Source: Casuarina equisetifolia (Eukaryota; Streptophyta; Magnoliopsida; Fagales; Casuarinaceae). From it: a DNA stretch of 64,000 nt. Numbering within the stretch: position 1 is the stretch's first letter; each line of letters opens with the position of its first letter. The stretch lies in NCBI GenBank assembly GCA_028551475.1, contig CM052357.1, forward strand, positions 11,517,931 to 11,581,930, in the 5' to 3' direction. The notes under the pieces were generated by a model. That model was given only the letters and a program-made list of their open reading frames with translations. It had not been told where the DNA came from and searched no databases. Both the position numbers and the translations under genes were made by a program. Shown piece by piece: positions 46,371-57,239 of this stretch.

Positions 46371-47040
46371 ATAATCCTAGAAGGGGCAAAACAATTACAG
46401 GACTAAATAACTGCATTATCCCCTACTACATAGTTTATATATAGTTTTAGCCTTGTTAATTATCATTACTACATTATCCCCTATTGTTTATATAAAGTAT
46501 TAGCCTTGTTAATTATCATCATGAATTTGAGGATCTGTTCTTTTGTTAATTTTTACGGAAGGGCCTTGAGAACAAGAATTGGCTTTACACATGCTCACCA
46601 AATGAAAGAATTGAACAAACCAAAGGCTCTATTATATTATTTTCTAAAGTACCTAATAGCTTAAGGAGTATCAAACTTTTGACCTTCAGTTAAAATCCTT
46701 ACTGATAATTGAACTAGTTAGCTAAGTGACGAAGCTATCTCTATTGATTAATGGCCACATAGGAAAAAGAAAATATGGGTTAGGGAGCTTGCCGGCGATT
46801 CCAGTCATTCACGCACTAATACTGGGTTTCACACGCACAAAGAAACATACGGAGCTATCATCATCACCAAAGCTGATATGCGAGACTCACAAAAACAGTT
46901 ACGACAGAGTTCAACACTTAGAACAAGAACATATAGATAAAGCCGGAGCTGAAAGAGAAGTATCGCCGGCGGAAGAACACATCAAAAGGCCAAGGACAAT
47001 ACATCAAACCTCAAACAACAACACAAAGTCCATTAACATC
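46371..47040. repeat. Copy of the CA/CML intergenic gap
   Basis: Diverged copy of 25933-26540, sharing ctgcattatc, ttagccttgttaattatcat, gaggatctgttcttttg and cagaacagtcagcatgaag at its end. A small internal duplication (cattatcccctac) occurs near 46415-46490. Confidence 0.75.
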
Positions 47041-47145
47041 CTACGCAACAAGGAACGGCAGAACAGTCAGCATGAAGGCCTCGTAAGAGAAAGTAGCTGA
47101 TCCAGTGTACGATATGTCCTTCTCCTTAAATTTCTCAGTCAGTCC
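47041..47145 (-). pseudogene. Orphan CML last exon, reading frame intact
   Basis: The minus strand reads GLTEKFKEKDISYTGSATF then SYEAFMLTVLPFLVA and a stop. All 105 bases of the exon are open, with an acceptor (cctcttgcag) just upstream in transcription order. Exons 1-4 are absent from this copy. The wording (YTGSATF, FLVA) appears nearer to the family consensus than the exon of the full gene (YIGSATF, FLVS). Confidence 0.85.
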
Positions 47146-47197
47146 CTGCAAGAGGCACAGTTAAAAACCTAAGAAACCAAATGACGAATAAATAAAG

Positions 47198-47697
47198 TGT
47201 TACGGGCCACGCCACAGGCAGGCCCGGACTCACATCATTGCCTCCCACCCGCGTTGCCTCCCTGCTTCTCAGGAAAATCCTAGCAAACCCATGTCCCAGG
47301 AATCGAACCACGGATGTGGGGAGGCTCCGATACCATTTGGGAAGACGTGGCAACCACTAAGGCAAAAGGAGGAAACCCCCTAATGCCGTGGCGCCCCACC
47401 CACCTTTATGGCCCGTAACAATCTACCACGCTCTGCAGCCCGACTCCCGACGGGCTACATCTGTAACCTCCCTGGGCCCGGACTCACACCACGGGTAGGC
47501 CCGAACTCATATCATTGCCTCCCACCCGCGTTGCCTCCCTGCCTCCCAGGAAAATCCCAACAAACCCATGTCCCGTGAATCGAACCACGGATGTGGGGAG
47601 GCTCCGATACCATTTGGGAAGGCGTGGCAACCACTAAGGAAAAAGGAGGAAACCCCCTAATGCCGTGGCGCCCCACCCACCTTTATGGCCCGTAACA
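47198..47697. mobile_element. 500-bp dimeric TRIM/SINE-like element
   Basis: Starts tgttacgggcc and ends ggcccgtaaca, an 11-bp terminal inverted repeat with TG..CA ends. It is flanked by the 5-bp direct repeat taaag (47193-47197 and 47698-47702). Inside are two direct copies of a ~210-bp GC-rich unit (47198-47420 and about 47490-47697), joined by about 70 bases. On the minus strand each unit has aaatggtatcggagcctc then, about 20 bases on, ggttcgattcc, which reads like pol III A and B boxes; tggtatcggagc also resembles an initiator-Met tRNA primer site. Paralogous blocks at 26693 and 51838 are empty sites with one taaag. There is no coding capacity. A TRIM (two LTRs, tiny interior) or a SINE dimer are the leading options. 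Confidence 0.8.
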
Positions 47698-48180
47698 TAA
47701 AGTCTCCTTGTCCGTGACCGAAATAGAAACATCCCTTGACCAACCTGTATCAACCCCAGCATTGGCAGTTTTACATAAGAGCTATCATGAGGACAGTTCA
47801 ATTTCTTCAAGCACTGGAAAACTTAGATTCGAGGTTTATTACAAACGTAATCTACATATGCTAGATATGCGACAAAACGAAAAGAAGGAAAACAAATTAT
47901 AGTCTTCCTTTTGTTAAAAATCATATTGGTAAAAGACTTCCTAGTATTCCTCATTTGGCACTGCTCTAGATTTTCTATAGATACGAGAACCACTCAGAGA
48001 ACAATGTTTATTATTTTCAGACACCAAATCCCCTCTCGAGATTCGACTAAAGAAAACTGAAAACGTTGTTATATCAAAATGGTTAGGTTTAGTCTTAGTC
48101 GATGATGGTAAGGATTTTTTAAGTTTTATCATAGAGAACATTTTCCAAGGTGAGAAGTTCTACGATTCGGGATATTTCTA
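47698..48180. repeat. Continuation of duplicated CML intron, then block X piece
   Basis: 47698-47990 follows CML intron 4 (as at 26693 onward: aaacatccct, tcaaccccaaca-like, cagttttacataag). Near 48020 it switches abruptly to block X sequence (as at 30450: ttgttat, caaaatggttagg, aggtgagaa). The rest of the CML gene between these points is missing. Confidence 0.65.
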
Positions 48181-49642
48181 GATGTAACTCTCACTTAAGA
48201 GTTAAATTATTTTACCTTTTCCAATTTTTTTTTTTAAATAAAACTATTGAAAGCTTTTCAAATTCAAACAAGTTACGCCTTCTTCAAAACGGGGGTTGGC
48301 TGTGATCCTGTAAATGGAACAATGTCATCATAGGGACTTTCATAAAGAAGACATGCTCGAAATGTGGCAGTACATGAACATCATTTTTTGAAAAGAGTCC
48401 GAGAGGAATGGGCTCTTGATCTCTCAATTTCAAATGGCTTTCAATGGAAAATTCCATTTCAATAAGGTCAAGCTTAGATGAGAGTTTGGTTTTAAAACCA
48501 CATATTTCAGTTATAAAATTTAAAATGGGCAGCCTATAGGCATAACCCATGACATGAAAAGAGTTTTTAACCTTCAACAAAAGAAAATTGTTCAAATTAT
48601 GATATTAAATTCCAAAAAGTGACTTTTAGAAAACAATATAAAGAATATTGATCTATAAGAAATTCAAGATCTTATACTAGATTCCACTAGGTACTCTTAT
48701 TCATTTATACAGGCCAAGCCTCAAGACAAAAAAACTTGCCTTTTGATTGCACTGTTAAGAATATTAATTTTCTTTAATTATTTTGATAATTGCACAAAGG
48801 ATGAGAGAATATTATTTTTCACGGGCCCACTTTGAGGCCCTATGCCGGTCGCTCACTTAGGTGAAACGAGCGTTTCACTCAAGGGAAAACGACGCCTGTT
48901 TCTCTCGTTTTAGCACCGTGTTCCTGTGATTTCGTGATGGTAAGGGGGAAATCGGCTGGATTCAAAATTCAAACAAGCAACTGATGGAGACGTGTTCTGA
49001 CGTTTCTCAACGGGAAAGTGAGGTCAGCTTGCTGACCTGGTTTGCGTCCGTTACTAACAACACGGTTTCCGTTATCAACAAACTTTCCAAGAAATTGAGT
49101 AATATATATTGATATCTGTAACAAGGAGTTGTCGTAGATTGATTTGCAGTAAATTCCAATGCGAGTGCCTTAAAAAAAAAAAAAAAAAAAGGTAATTTTC
49201 TGTTATTTTATACTGCAGGTCTTGTCAATATTATTTGAACTTTAACTTACATATATATTTTCATGCAAGGAAGGGTTTAACTAATGTTTGGTTGGCAGGA
49301 AAATCTTATTAAGGAGACGAAAATGTCACACCCGAACGAACGGGCCGAACCAAAAATCAGAAATCCGATCCCTTCAATCGGAGCGAACCGGAGTGCTGAC
49401 TCAGCGGATGGGCCATCTAGATAATTCCAAATCTTAGGAGCCTGCCCGGCCGAATAAGACAAGGATACACAGCCGTGGGATTCACATCTATCCAACGGCT
49501 GCGACTGGATAAAGAATTTCGCCGTTAGGCCTGCGAAGTTTCATGCATTTGTTATGGGGTGGGTATCTCTCCGTATTCAAAATCCTGAAGATAGAAGAAA
49601 GCGACACAGAAGAAGGCAAAAGAGGGATTGGCAGAAGAGAAA

Positions 49643-49645
<3 letters not shown>
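48181..49645. other. Upstream region of NAC gene
   Basis: No exon recognised. 48820-49080 is less AT-rich, with gcgtttcactcaaggg and several cgttt words. A run of about 18 A lies near 49172-49190. 49310-49510 is GC-richer (cgaacgaacgggccgaac) and probably promoter or leader of the NAC gene. Confidence 0.4.

Positions 49646-49684
<39 letters not shown>
49646..49684. repeat. GA microsatellite in NAC leader
   Basis: About 19 GA units, 128 bases before the NAC start codon, so likely in its 5' UTR. Confidence 0.9.
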
Positions 49685-49686
<2 letters not shown>

Positions 49687-49811
49687 TGTTTTTGGTGTCG
49701 ACGAAGACGCGACCACAAACGCTGAAGAAGGAGGAGAGACGCACATAGTTGTTCTCGAGCTTTGGGAGCGTTTTTCGTTATAAATCTCAAGAATAAGAAC
49801 AAGAACAAGAA

Positions 49812-51296
49812 ATGGCCACAAGACCGATCGATCCTGTGCAAAAGCCCGGAGGTAATTCCAATTCTTTCGTTCCTATGCATTTCTAATCCGTTAGTTCTTG
49901 CTATATACCTTGTTTTGATTTCTTTTGGAAAGAATGGATTTAAACGAAACTGCTTTTTTTTTTTTTTTTAATTCGTTTCTTTTTGGTTGCTTTGATTTCC
50001 TTTGTAATATTTTACTGACTCTGCCCCCGGCTGTGTGTCGGATTTCGTTTTCTGTTTCTTCTTGTATTTGACTCGAACTACAACAGTGTTTTGATTTCCA
50101 TTGGTATATTTGATTAAATCGCCAGCCACGTTTCTATCCCGCCATTCTATTAAAGCTGGTCATTATCCAAGCAACGTAATTGGCTTTGTTGAATCGTTTG
50201 CAGGAATTGAAATTTGGGACAGAGGTACTATGACTCTGCTCCCTGGATTTGTATTTGAACCTACCGATGAGGAAATAATTCTCTGTTTTCTTAGCAAGAA
50301 GGCTAATAAACGACCAGTCCCTTCAGCAGGTGAAGTAATTGAGTATGACTTTTATGATGATCATGAAGGATTAAGGAAAATGTTTGAAGAAAGAGGAAAG
50401 CAGTGTCTCTATTTTTTCACTAAGTTGCAGAAGAAAGTGAACAACAAATCAAGGATCAAAATAGACACAGAATATGGAACTTGGAGAGCCCAAAATGATA
50501 AACCCATCTGTTTTTTTGATGAAAAGGAGGATGAGCACCAAATTGGGTCTAAACGAAGTTTCAAGTTCATGCCAAAGAAAGGGTTCAATGCTCATGGAAG
50601 ATGGATTGTACATGAATATCGGTTAGATGGACTCTTGAAGGATGATAAAGTAAGTCTTATTTGTTGCTTACTACTTCTTTCTCTTTTAGATTTTTCTTTC
50701 TAATCATGTTTCTCTCTCCATTTTTATTGCAAATTAGTAGTATTGTAGGCAATTAATATATTCTTTAGTTGTTCATAGAATAAGGAAGTAGCATATGGGG
50801 CTATATTCCTTTTGTATGAATACTTTATAGCCATGTAGTTTGTTTGTTCGGTTAAGTACAAGGTTTAATTCGTGATATTAGGAAGTCTTTAGACATAGTA
50901 TTAAAGTTCTAAATATTTTATGGTTTAATAAGTTGAAATTCTATCTCCCTTCTCTATGCAGGCATGAAGCAGTTAAGTTTTTATTTAGTTATCTTATAAT
51001 AAAGGAGTCCATGCAAATTTAAAGAATATTGCTAAATGAATGTGTTGGCATGTTTTTGATTGAAAGTTTATAAATATTAAGTTGCTGATTCTTAAACTAA
51101 TTTCTTTCAACAGAATGAATGGGCCCTCTGTAAGGTGAAATGGAAGAGGGGCAAAGAATCCACTTGTAGTTTCTCCAAAAGCACAGAGAGTAGTGAAATA
51201 ACTTTGGATAGTAGTGAAATAACCCCACCTAGCCCCGATACTTCAGACGACGAGGGCATTGTACCTGTGTTAAGTGCTTCTCAGAAGCCCACCTGA
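49812..51296 (+). CDS. Short NAC-domain transcription factor
   Basis: Three exons: 49812-49851, 50204-50649 and 51114-51296, totalling 669 nt, 222 residues, with phases that join cleanly. NAC proteins are plant DNA-binding regulators in the nucleus. Exon 1 encodes MATRPIDPVQKPG. The domain begins LLPGFVFEPTDEEIILCFL, a variant of the usual LPPGFRFHPTDEEL. It continues with KRPVPSAGEVIEYDFYD, YFFTKLQKK, GTWRAQND, KRSFKFMPKKG, RWIVHEYRLDG and, in exon 3, NEWALCKVKWKRG. The remaining ~45 residues are Ser/Thr/Asp-rich (TSDDEGIVPVL), a short acidic tail that could activate transcription. ATG 49812 is preferred over ATG 50230 because the exon 1 phase matches. The total length is short for NACs, and the domain is divergent in its first block. 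The leader is CT/GA-rich. Confidence 0.85.
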
Positions 51297-51724
51297 GCCC
51301 ACAAGCATAGCGGGCTGCACCAATATGTTTATTTTGTTGTTTTGTTTATACTAGGGCTTGTGTTGTGAAGCCCAACTATGTTTCTGAAGCCCAACCTGTA
51401 GAAATCCACAATCCCCAATCTTCAGGAATTGTTAAAAGAGATTTTGGGGGCTGCATTTTGGATTTTCATGGTTAGATGGGATTTTCCCTCCATAAAAACC
51501 TATAAGGTTCTGTTTCCCTTTATAGAAACAATTTGTGTGAGTGAATGGTTGGAAAAAATGGACGAAATCCGTCCCAAGAAGCATGCAAGACCTCCTAAGA
51601 ACAGTTATGATGAAGTTCTACACTTAATCAAGGACTACAAATAAAGCCGGAACTTAAAGAACAATATCACTGGCTTGAACAGTACATTAGACCCCAAACA
51701 ACAACTCGAAGACCATTATCGTCC
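51297..51724. other. NAC 3' flank
   Basis: Contains repeated gaagcccaac words near 51365-51395. The last 100 bases already align with the flank of the CML last exon (compare 46880-47040). Confidence 0.4.
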
Positions 51725-53273
51725 TATGCATGAAGAGAGTTGCTGAACCAGTGTACGATTTATCCTTCTCCTTAAATTTCTCGGTCAGTCCCTGCAAGAG
51801 GCATGGTTAAAAACCTAAGAAACCAAATGGTGAATAAATAAAGTCTTCTTGTCCATGACCAAAAGGGAAACATCCCTTGATCAACCTGTATCAACCCCAA
51901 CATTGGCAGTTTTACATAAAAACTATCATGAGGACAGCTTAATTTCTTCAAGCACTGGAAAACTTAGACTCGAAATTTATTACAAACATAATCCACATAT
52001 GGTAGATATGCAACAAAACTTAAACAAAGAAAAAAATTCTAGTCTTCTTTTTGTAAAAAATCATATTGGGAAAAGATTTTCTCGTATTCCTCATTTGGCG
52101 TTGTTCTAGATATTCAATAGATACAAGAACAACTCATAGAACTGTCAAAACAATGTTATTATTTCCAAACACCCACATTGAAAAAATGTCTGTCAAGTCC
52201 AATTATAGAAACTTAAATAAAAGTCCAAAGGGGGACAAAGAAATCTCCTCTTCCACTAAGTAGGAGAAATGCCTTGCTAGAACCGACTTAATTAGTGTAC
52301 TATGCATGCCATGGTAAAGACAATATTTTAGTTCCGATACTAGTAAATTAAGCTAGAAGAAAGGAGTTTACCGTAACTGCAAGGCAGCACATACATTACA
52401 AATTGGTAGGGAGAAAAAAAGTCAGCCAAAACATTAAAACATATCTTTCAATTTTACATATATATCAAAGTGAAATTAGAAAGCATTAAAAGTCCCAATC
52501 AACCGTAAAGTCAAATAGTATAGAGAACATACTCGGTGAAATTATTGTATTAGTAGTTAAAACTCAAATGAGTCAAACCTCTCAAAAATTTCCTGAAGCA
52601 ATTCCAGTTGAGTTGATAATTGGGAAACATATACATGTTGCAAAGTGAAAAAAATATTGTTTTTCATTAGTAGTTAAAACTCCTACTTACCCTTCAACTT
52701 TGGAGACTATAAAACAATGAAGGTCCTGCATTAAAATGGTAAATAATAAGAGAAAATTGATAAGCCTCAGCACGGATAAAATGAAGCAAACTCCAGACCT
52801 GAAAACTTAAGGACATTTCAGGATCGAAAACAGATAAAGACACCAGTAATCAATTGTTAATTTTTATCTTTTATTCTTTCTCAATCATAGAAAGTGAGAA
52901 TCAATTGACTTGAGCTCAAGAACATCCCATGCAGCAGCAGTTTTGAAATCCAGACCACAACAAAACATCAAGAGAGATAGAGAAAGGTCTAACCGATTTT
53001 CTTGGTATTGGAATTGTTAAATTGGTACATGAGAAGTTGGACAGCCCTTAAGCTGAAGCTGAAGACGTCCGGATCGGCACCGGGAGGAAAGGCCGAGGGA
53101 ACCAGCGTGGAGAACAGGGAGTAGTCCGGGGCATTGTAGGGTGAAGCGTCGCCTTGCTGTGAAGGAGCACCGTAGGGGGCCGAGCCGTAAGGCTGGCTTC
53201 CTTGCTGCTGCGTCGACGGTTGCCTACTATTGCCGTAGCCGGAGACAAGAGGAGGGAGCCGGTAGTCTGACAT
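51725..53273 (-). pseudogene. CML48/49/50-like pseudogene, copy 3
   Basis: Exon remnants in gene order on the minus strand. Exon 1 (53273 to about 52993) has MSDYRLPP, a Gly/Pro/Gln-rich stretch and LVPSAFPPGADPDV, then jumps straight to FSFSLRAVQLLMYQF. The whole of EF-hand 1 and its flanks is missing in frame. A partial exon 2 lies near 52690-52720, a stub of exon 3 near 52560-52600 (EF-hand 2 lost), exon 4 near 52370-52390 and a shortened exon 5 at about 51735-51795. Introns still align with those of the intact gene. It cannot encode a calcium-binding protein as it stands. Exon 1 itself remains an open 94-codon frame. Confidence 0.85.
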
Positions 53274-53329
53274 TTCTCGTATAGAGGAAAAGGGCTATAA
53301 TTCAGATATTTGGAGGCGTACAGCGTGAA

Positions 53330-53985
53330 TCTTTTGTAGGATTACTTTTTGTAATCCTTACTAGAATGGACTTATACCAATGAGAATTACAAAGTTACTA
53401 AACTTATTTTTTAATAAATTTTTTATAGTCCATTTATATGAGACATATTGGATCCTTAATTATCATATGGGACTAGTTAATGTGGGCTAATATATGTTAT
53501 ATAGAATCGTGATGAGTGGGACTATATGGACAACACATTCAGTAAATGACTAAATCCCTCCTATTAACTCTCAATACATACACTGATAATTCGTATTTAG
53601 TGAAGATCTTATATTATTGGTAAGTTGAGAGATATTTATTATTTAAACTAAAGTAAAGGGTAAAATTGGAAATACTAAATTTGGGGCCTTCTCGGACATG
53701 TCACTCACCTCTCTTATTTATCCAATATCATTACTCGCACACTAAATAAGGAACACATTGTAGCAACAAAGAAGGGACTCATTTTTGCCTCAAACTCCCA
53801 CTAGATCTTCAACGGGTTAAGCTATTTCATTAAGCCAGTGATTAAGGAGAGAATAAAAGAGAAAAATCGAGCCAAGTTAATACAATATGGACTCAAAACA
53901 AGATATTATTTTCTCCTTACTTTCAATTACATGTCTGTGTTCTAAATGAGAAGCAAAGTTCTTGATCAAACTCTAGAGAGTAAAG
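53330..53985. other. Insertion absent from the paralogous CML flank
   Basis: In the intact gene, the text after exon 1 runs directly into block X (30072-30215). Here about 650 bases separate the same two points. The inserted stretch is AT-rich, non-coding, and begins near ttgtaggattac. I could not assign ends or a family. Confidence 0.45.
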
Positions 53986-54130
53986 GCTATAAGCGTAGGC
54001 ACTATGTAGAATGGCATTACGAAACCACCATAGTGTTTTTGAACCCGGTGTTTTCTTGCTGAACACGTAGGATAAGAGACAGTGATAAGACAATTGGATA
54101 AATTATTGGCTGATTGCAAATCTTTGACAT
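53986..54130. repeat. Block X piece, copy 4
   Basis: Matches 30150-30275: attacgaaaccacca, ggtgttttcttgct, gataagacaattgga and attggctgattg. This fixes the outer limit of the third CML block. Confidence 0.7.
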
Positions 54131-55810
54131 GAAAAATATTAGAATATTTTCACCAACATTATACTATTTTATGTGGCTTTTGAATCTAAAGTTAGTATGT
54201 TTTCTTTTTCTTCACTGTTTCCTTTCCTTTTTCTCTTTTCAATTTTTGTTAATAAGGTGTCACAACTCACATGAAAATATAAAATTTTAAAATAATAATT
54301 TATAAAATATGAATTATTTCACTTAATAACCTAAAGTTTTAAGCTAAATATAGATAATTCTCTAAACACTTTCTAATAAAATATTAGAATTGATATTCTT
54401 CCTTAGCACACCTTCTATAGGTTATATCCAAGTTTGAAGTTAATGTTTATGTAGCATCACCTATAGTTATGTCCAATTCTAGATTCCACATGGTGAGAAA
54501 ACATGTCAAATAAATGATATGGAATTGTTAACATATTATTAAGGAATTTATTGAAAAGTTAGGTTCTAACTTCTACTCATGAACAAAGCTCACATTGAGA
54601 AGTGTTATCCTACACTTGATATAAGAGAGTGTGATATGTGCCTCGTAGGAAATATAAAAGTATAGAAGAATATTTTATGATGAGATAAATTTCTTCTTTT
54701 AATGTATTAGAATTTTAAATAGGTTATGAATCATTCTTGGTAATTTTTAATAAAATGTAGCATAAAATAATGAGGATTTGGTGGGTTTTCTTAGTTTTGA
54801 AATGATTAGTTGAATTCAAAGTGTGAATTTGGAGACCCAAAATGAACACCAGAATATCTTGAATTATGTTACTTTAATGTACAATACATGATGTGAATAT
54901 TTATAAAGCTAATCTAAGCTTTACAAAATAGAAAGAAATGAATTCCTATAATGAATTTTACAAAGGAGAAATGGGTTGTGGCCAATTTAGAGCTATTAAG
55001 AATGGGATGGCAGTCAAGTATATGATAGAAAGATTATCATACCACTATATTGGTGGTTGATAAGGTAGTGTGCAAAGATCCTATATGATAGAAAGATTAT
55101 CATACCACTATGTTGGTGGTTAAGAAGGTAGTGTGAAAAGATCCTATAGAAGTACTACTATCTAAATTAACTTGATAGCAACATTGGCAAAACTTTTGAA
55201 CTTAACTTCAATACTAGAGCATATGACAATTTTTTATTTGCAAGAGTTCTAGGAGACAAGATTATGTGAAGAAAAACACAAAAACCATCAATTGAATATT
55301 AGTCATTTTGATTTTCCTACCCATCTTGCATCAACATAAACATGAAGTGTATAGGTGTGACTAAAAGTGATGTTAATACCATGACAAAGTATTTTTGCAA
55401 GGACATGAAATATCCTTGGTTAGGAAACCCTAAAAAACCTTTTTTTTTTCTTGAAGAAAGAGAAAATGCTCTTGACATTTCATTTTCTAAGTTTTAAAAA
55501 CATCATTCCTGCCCATCATGTTGGCACCTGTGTACATTGGTTGCTAGCATATGGTAATGAGTATTCTTCTATGAAATGTTCTACACTTACCTCTCTTCGT
55601 CGGGAAAAGGATTCTCGCAAGAATCCATGTGGTTCCTTCCATTCGGGCCTTGATGAATGGGTATAAAGATGCCCCTCATGATGGTCCTATCAACATTCAT
55701 CTTGTCATCAAGCTACTTAGCAGGTGAATGGGTGCAAAAGGGGTTACACCTAAGTCCCAAGCCATTGCTATCAAAATATGGTCAAAGGAATGAACTTGTT
55801 GGATCCTATA
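54131..55810. other. Unassigned AT-rich flank
   Basis: No gene recognised. 55450-55800 is less AT-rich and open in pieces in more than one frame (for example LMNGYKDAPHDGPINIHLV then MGAKGVTPKSQAIAIKIW), which reads like decayed protein, but I cannot name it. Confidence 0.3.
55019..55144. repeat. 63-bp tandem duplication
   Basis: Units 55019-55081 and 55082-55144 share tatatgatagaaagattat and ggtagtgtg with about five differences. Each has the small inverted pair accactat/ttggtggt. Confidence 0.85.
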
Positions 55811-57163
55811 TGTTGGAATATATTGTAATGAAATTAGAATATATTAACATTTTGATGATGAGAAAAATTAGAATTATAATATGAGAATATTATAATCATT
55901 GTTTGATTATTTATTGGTTTAAATAAAAAAAAAATTAGAACTTTATGCAAGAAAAATTGTAAAAGCTTTGGCCTGTGCAATTTAGTTGACACAACCAGAA
56001 GCATTAGTTTGAAATGGAAGTTCAGGTCATTACTATTCACTAAAAAAGTTACTAAAGCTCAGGCAGTTACTATTCACTGAAATGGAAGTTCAGGCCACCT
56101 AAAGCTCAAGCAAGTCCAGTTAGAGGAAGCCTGAACTAATGTAGTCTAACCCGCATGATTTAAAAATAGCCTCTAATGGGAAGAATACTATTCACCAAAT
56201 AGTATTGTTTCAAATAATACTATTCACCTATGATTCAAAAATAGCCTTCAATGAAAAAAAAAAAAAAAGGAAGAAGAAGAAAAGGTGGGAAATCAACGGG
56301 ATTGTTGGATCAACAGCTCTTTTGAGTAAGAAAAGTTAGTTCTCTTGATGCTATATAAGAGATAGAAGGTTGATTATTTAGAATAACCAAAAATAAGAGA
56401 AGCTAAGTGTTCTTGAAGTGGAATTTCATCAATCTTCTCCCAAGCTCATCAAGTTCATCAAGCTGAAGAAATCATTTGATGATTCAATTCTAAACTCATT
56501 ACTACTTTGATATTCTTTCTAGGAAATCAGTTTGATTTTCAATTGATATCATATTTAAGATAATTTGATTCGGATGAATAGTGCTATGATTTGAGAAATT
56601 GGGGCTTTTATCCATACTTCTTTAGATTAAATATATGCACTTATCTGAAGCTTAGGAAATCAATTTGCTCTTTAATTCATATCTTAATTGAGTTGATTTC
56701 ATACAAGTGAACAGTGCTAGGATGTATGTGAATTTGGGACTTTTGTCCATATCATTTTGTATTAAGTTACTAGCACCTATTTGAAGCTTCTGAACTTAAA
56801 TTCATATTTTGTAGAAGTTGAATTCAAAAATTGTATTTAATTGTTACTCATTATTTAAATTCTTGGGGAGAGAATTTTGCAATGGGGATTAAAGGATTGG
56901 TTATCCTTTGTAACTGAGATTTATCCCTTGTAATCAATTGAGTAATTGATTAAAGAGTGACTCTAGTAGGTTGTTGCTAGAGTGGGGTGGAGTAGGTGCT
57001 GAGGTGGCTTGGGTTGAATCACCTTCCAAAAATCTGTGTCTTTATCTTGTGTGATAACTTTACTTACTACCTTTATTATTTAACATAAGAAAAATGAAAA
57101 AGACTAAAGGATTTTTGATAAACCTAATTCACCCCCCCTCTTAGGTTGCTATAGGATCCAACA
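55811..57163 (+). repeat. 5' LTR, 1,353 bp
   Basis: Runs from tgttggaatata to ggatccaaca. It contains an internal ~126-bp duplication (from about 56519 and about 56645, both opening taggaaatca) and repeated ttactattcac words near 56030-56220. The sequence tgctatataagag near 56351 is a plausible promoter TATA. Confidence 0.85.
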
Positions 57164-57165
57164 AG

Positions 57166-57180
57166 TGGTATCAAAGCAGG
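57166..57180 (+). other. Primer-binding site (initiator Met tRNA)
   Basis: tggtatcaaagcagg two bases past the LTR, close to the TGGTATCAGAGC complement of the initiator tRNA-Met 3' end. Confidence 0.8.
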
Positions 57181-57239
57181 CTATCTCTGCTCTAACTAGA
57201 TTTAGTTAGATATTAGTGAGATTTGCATAGCAACCGGAA

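Noticed and set aside
46726-47100. 124-codon plus-strand ORF
   Set aside because: It lies across the duplicated gap and is antisense to the orphan CML exon. The same region in the intact locus is not open.
47198-47697. Cassandra-type TRIM carrying 5S rRNA
   Set aside because: The GC-rich dimer has no 5S rRNA wording; its boxes are tRNA-like.
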